Source: Stemphylium vesicarium (lineage: Eukaryota; Ascomycota; Dothideomycetes; Pleosporales; Pleosporaceae). Taken from it: a stretch of DNA of 30,381 bases. The notes under the pieces are model-generated. The model had not been told where the DNA came from, did not search any database, and worked only from the letters and a program-made list of their open reading frames with translations. Below are positions 29,218 to 30,381 of this stretch, in pieces. A program made the translations under genes and the position numbers. Each line of letters opens with the position of its first letter. The stretch's first letter is position 1. Where the stretch lies: NCBI GenBank assembly GCA_004380135.1, contig QXCR01000248.1:1-30381 (forward strand), read 5' to 3'.

Positions 29218-30084
29218 CTATTTTCCTCTTCTAAGAATTTATTTTTAAATTACTTAACTTTAGTAATTATTTAACTTATAATTTAGATTACTTTATATAT
29301 TATTATATGCTCTAAAGTTTATTATATGTATATAATTTTTTTATAAATACTAGATTTACTTAGCGGTAGAAATTATTAATAAATTTTTTCTAACATTACT
29401 TATAATTAGTATTTCTTTAATAATTATTCTTATTATGTTCTACTAAATTCCCCTTTTAAATATATAGAGTATACGCGTCTAAGCTAATTATTTCTAAATA
29501 TATTATAGGCCTCTTTAGATAAAACTCGCGAAGAGTATTAAGTAAAAGTAGATATAGGCGAGAAGTTGTTGTCTAAAGTAATTGCGCGGTTATTGCGCAA
29601 TAAGAAAATTCTAGCGCAGGCTAATAAGCGCGCGCAAAGGAAAGCGCTCTGCCTTGCGTTAGAACTAGAAGCGGAGGGCGAGGATATTAACGCGCAGTTC
29701 TTAGATTATCTAGCGGCGCCTATTAGTATCACATCTTTATAAATAATATAGTCTACCTTAGGTAGTATAAATAACGTAGTTATAGCCCTTAGTATTACTA
29801 GTACTAATAGCGCTAATAGTACTAGTAGTAATAATATAAAAGCTATTAGTAGTTTATAAGATTTATACTTAGCTCTTAAACATTATTATTTTAGAGTAGC
29901 TTAACTATTTAACTAGATATCTTTTACTATTACTTTATACTTAGTATATAAGAATTCTATAAATTTTAAATTTATTATCTTTTTCTATTATATAGTAGAA
30001 AGTTTTTTTAGAGTATTATTTTAAGGTCTATTAATTCTAATATAATAATATAGAATATTTAATACATCTTTATATTAGATAGAG
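29218..30084. other. AT-rich RIP-degraded DNA with a coding-like island
   Basis: Mostly AT-rich without recognisable motifs. At about 29507-29740 a GC-rich patch keeps an open plus-strand frame with GEKLLSKVIARLLRNKKILA, RAQRKALCLALELEAEGED and QFLDYLAAP, a basic amphipathic stretch followed by an acidic one. The pattern of conserved frame inside RIP-degraded DNA suggests the C-terminal part of another dead transposase, but I do not recognise the family. A serine/threonine/asparagine-rich reading continues to about 29860. Confidence 0.4.
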
Positions 30085-30355
30085 TGTAAAGGGCTACGCC
30101 TAAGTACTGCTACCTTCTTACTTTAGGCTAGCGCGGAACGCTAGCGTAGAGGTAGCGCAAAGGATAAGTACCGTACGAAGGAGGACACCTACACTTCTTT
30201 TCTCTACCTTTCTTATTCTGTACATAGGAGCAAATGCATACTCGTTAGCAGGCCTCTTTCCGCCCATAACATTATAAGAAAGGTCACTCTTACCTTACTC
30301 TTCCTTCTTGTACGTGACGAGTTGGAATTGAGAACGGCTACTTGTTAGTGTTACA
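30085..30355 (+). repeat. LTR-like sequence at the right edge
   Basis: Starts TGTAAAGGGCTACGCC, like the 203-bp insertion (TGTGATGGGCTACGCC), and reaches GTGTTACA at 30355, giving TG...CA ends over 271 bp. It contains the hairpin GCTAGCG-CGGAA-CGCTAGC at about 30129-30147 and has normal composition. The flanks (TAGAG left, AGTTA right) do not match, so it could be the 5' LTR of an element continuing past the window. No primer-binding site could be confirmed. Confidence 0.4.
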
Positions 30356-30381
30356 AGTTAGCAAGACCCTACCCGTACGAT

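Noticed and set aside
1..30381. A giant cargo-carrying mobile element (Starship-like) spanning the gene island
   Set aside because: I looked for a tyrosine-recombinase captain gene and for common borders around 1917-7640 and found neither; the island is flanked by ordinary retroelement and Fot-type remnants.

Overview
The window looks like a repeat-dominated stretch of nuclear DNA from a filamentous ascomycete. This is inferred from four things seen in the sequence. Short GT-AG introns (about 53-78 bp) interrupt the genes. The genes themselves are of fungal type (a tannase/feruloyl-esterase-like gene, a secreted CBM18/PAN protein, a degenerate protein kinase). The transposons are Fot1/Pogo, Tc1-mariner, Ty3/Gypsy-chromovirus and Ty1/Copia types. 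Most of the DNA carries the signature of repeat-induced point mutation (RIP): long AT-rich tracts almost free of the dinucleotides CA and TG, in which transposase and pol reading frames survive only as strings of C-to-T and G-to-A stops. A Dothideomycete such as a member of the Pleosporales is my guess; the sequence alone does not fix the taxon.

Layout. 1-1916 is a minus-strand RIP-degraded Gypsy gag plus its LTR, which carries a 203-bp solo-LTR-like insertion. 1917-7640 is the only gene island with normal base composition. It holds a near-perfect palindromic MITE (1996-2149), a broken tannase/feruloyl esterase gene (about 2870-4660), one intact gene for a secreted protein with three hevein-type chitin-binding modules and a C-terminal PAN/Apple-like module (5435-6555, one intron), and a truncated, stop-containing protein kinase gene (6866 to about 7640). 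From 7640 to the end there is no intact gene.

The remaining 22 kb is a nest of transposons. It contains LTR fragments in head-to-head arrangement (7921-8224), Fot-type element A (8225-10198, itself hit by a 107-bp insertion with a 5-bp target duplication), two overlapping deleted Gypsy copies (10200-13800, ending in a recognisable chromodomain), an LTR end (14633-14826), a Tc1/mariner remnant (to about 15950), and a third Gypsy gag split by a complete 6085-bp Copia element on the minus strand (16309-22393, 202-bp LTRs, TAAAC duplication). Next come Fot-type element D (22565-24748, interrupted by two different solo LTRs with clean 5-bp duplications), Fot-type element B (24751-26435), Fot-type element C (26555-28403), an imperfect ATT microsatellite, another LTR copy, and an AT-rich end with a small coding-like island and a last LTR-like sequence.

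The nesting allows a relative order to be read. The Gypsy copies are the oldest layer; Copia and element D landed in Gypsy gag; the solo LTRs landed in D. The outer ends of several elements (Copia LTRs, Fot terminal repeats, the 466-bp solo LTR) have escaped RIP while the bodies are saturated. That edge-sparing pattern, the variable-number 17-bp subterminal repeats of the Fot-type elements, and the 3xCBM18-PAN protein are the most noteworthy observations. I do not see a convincing new multi-gene system.
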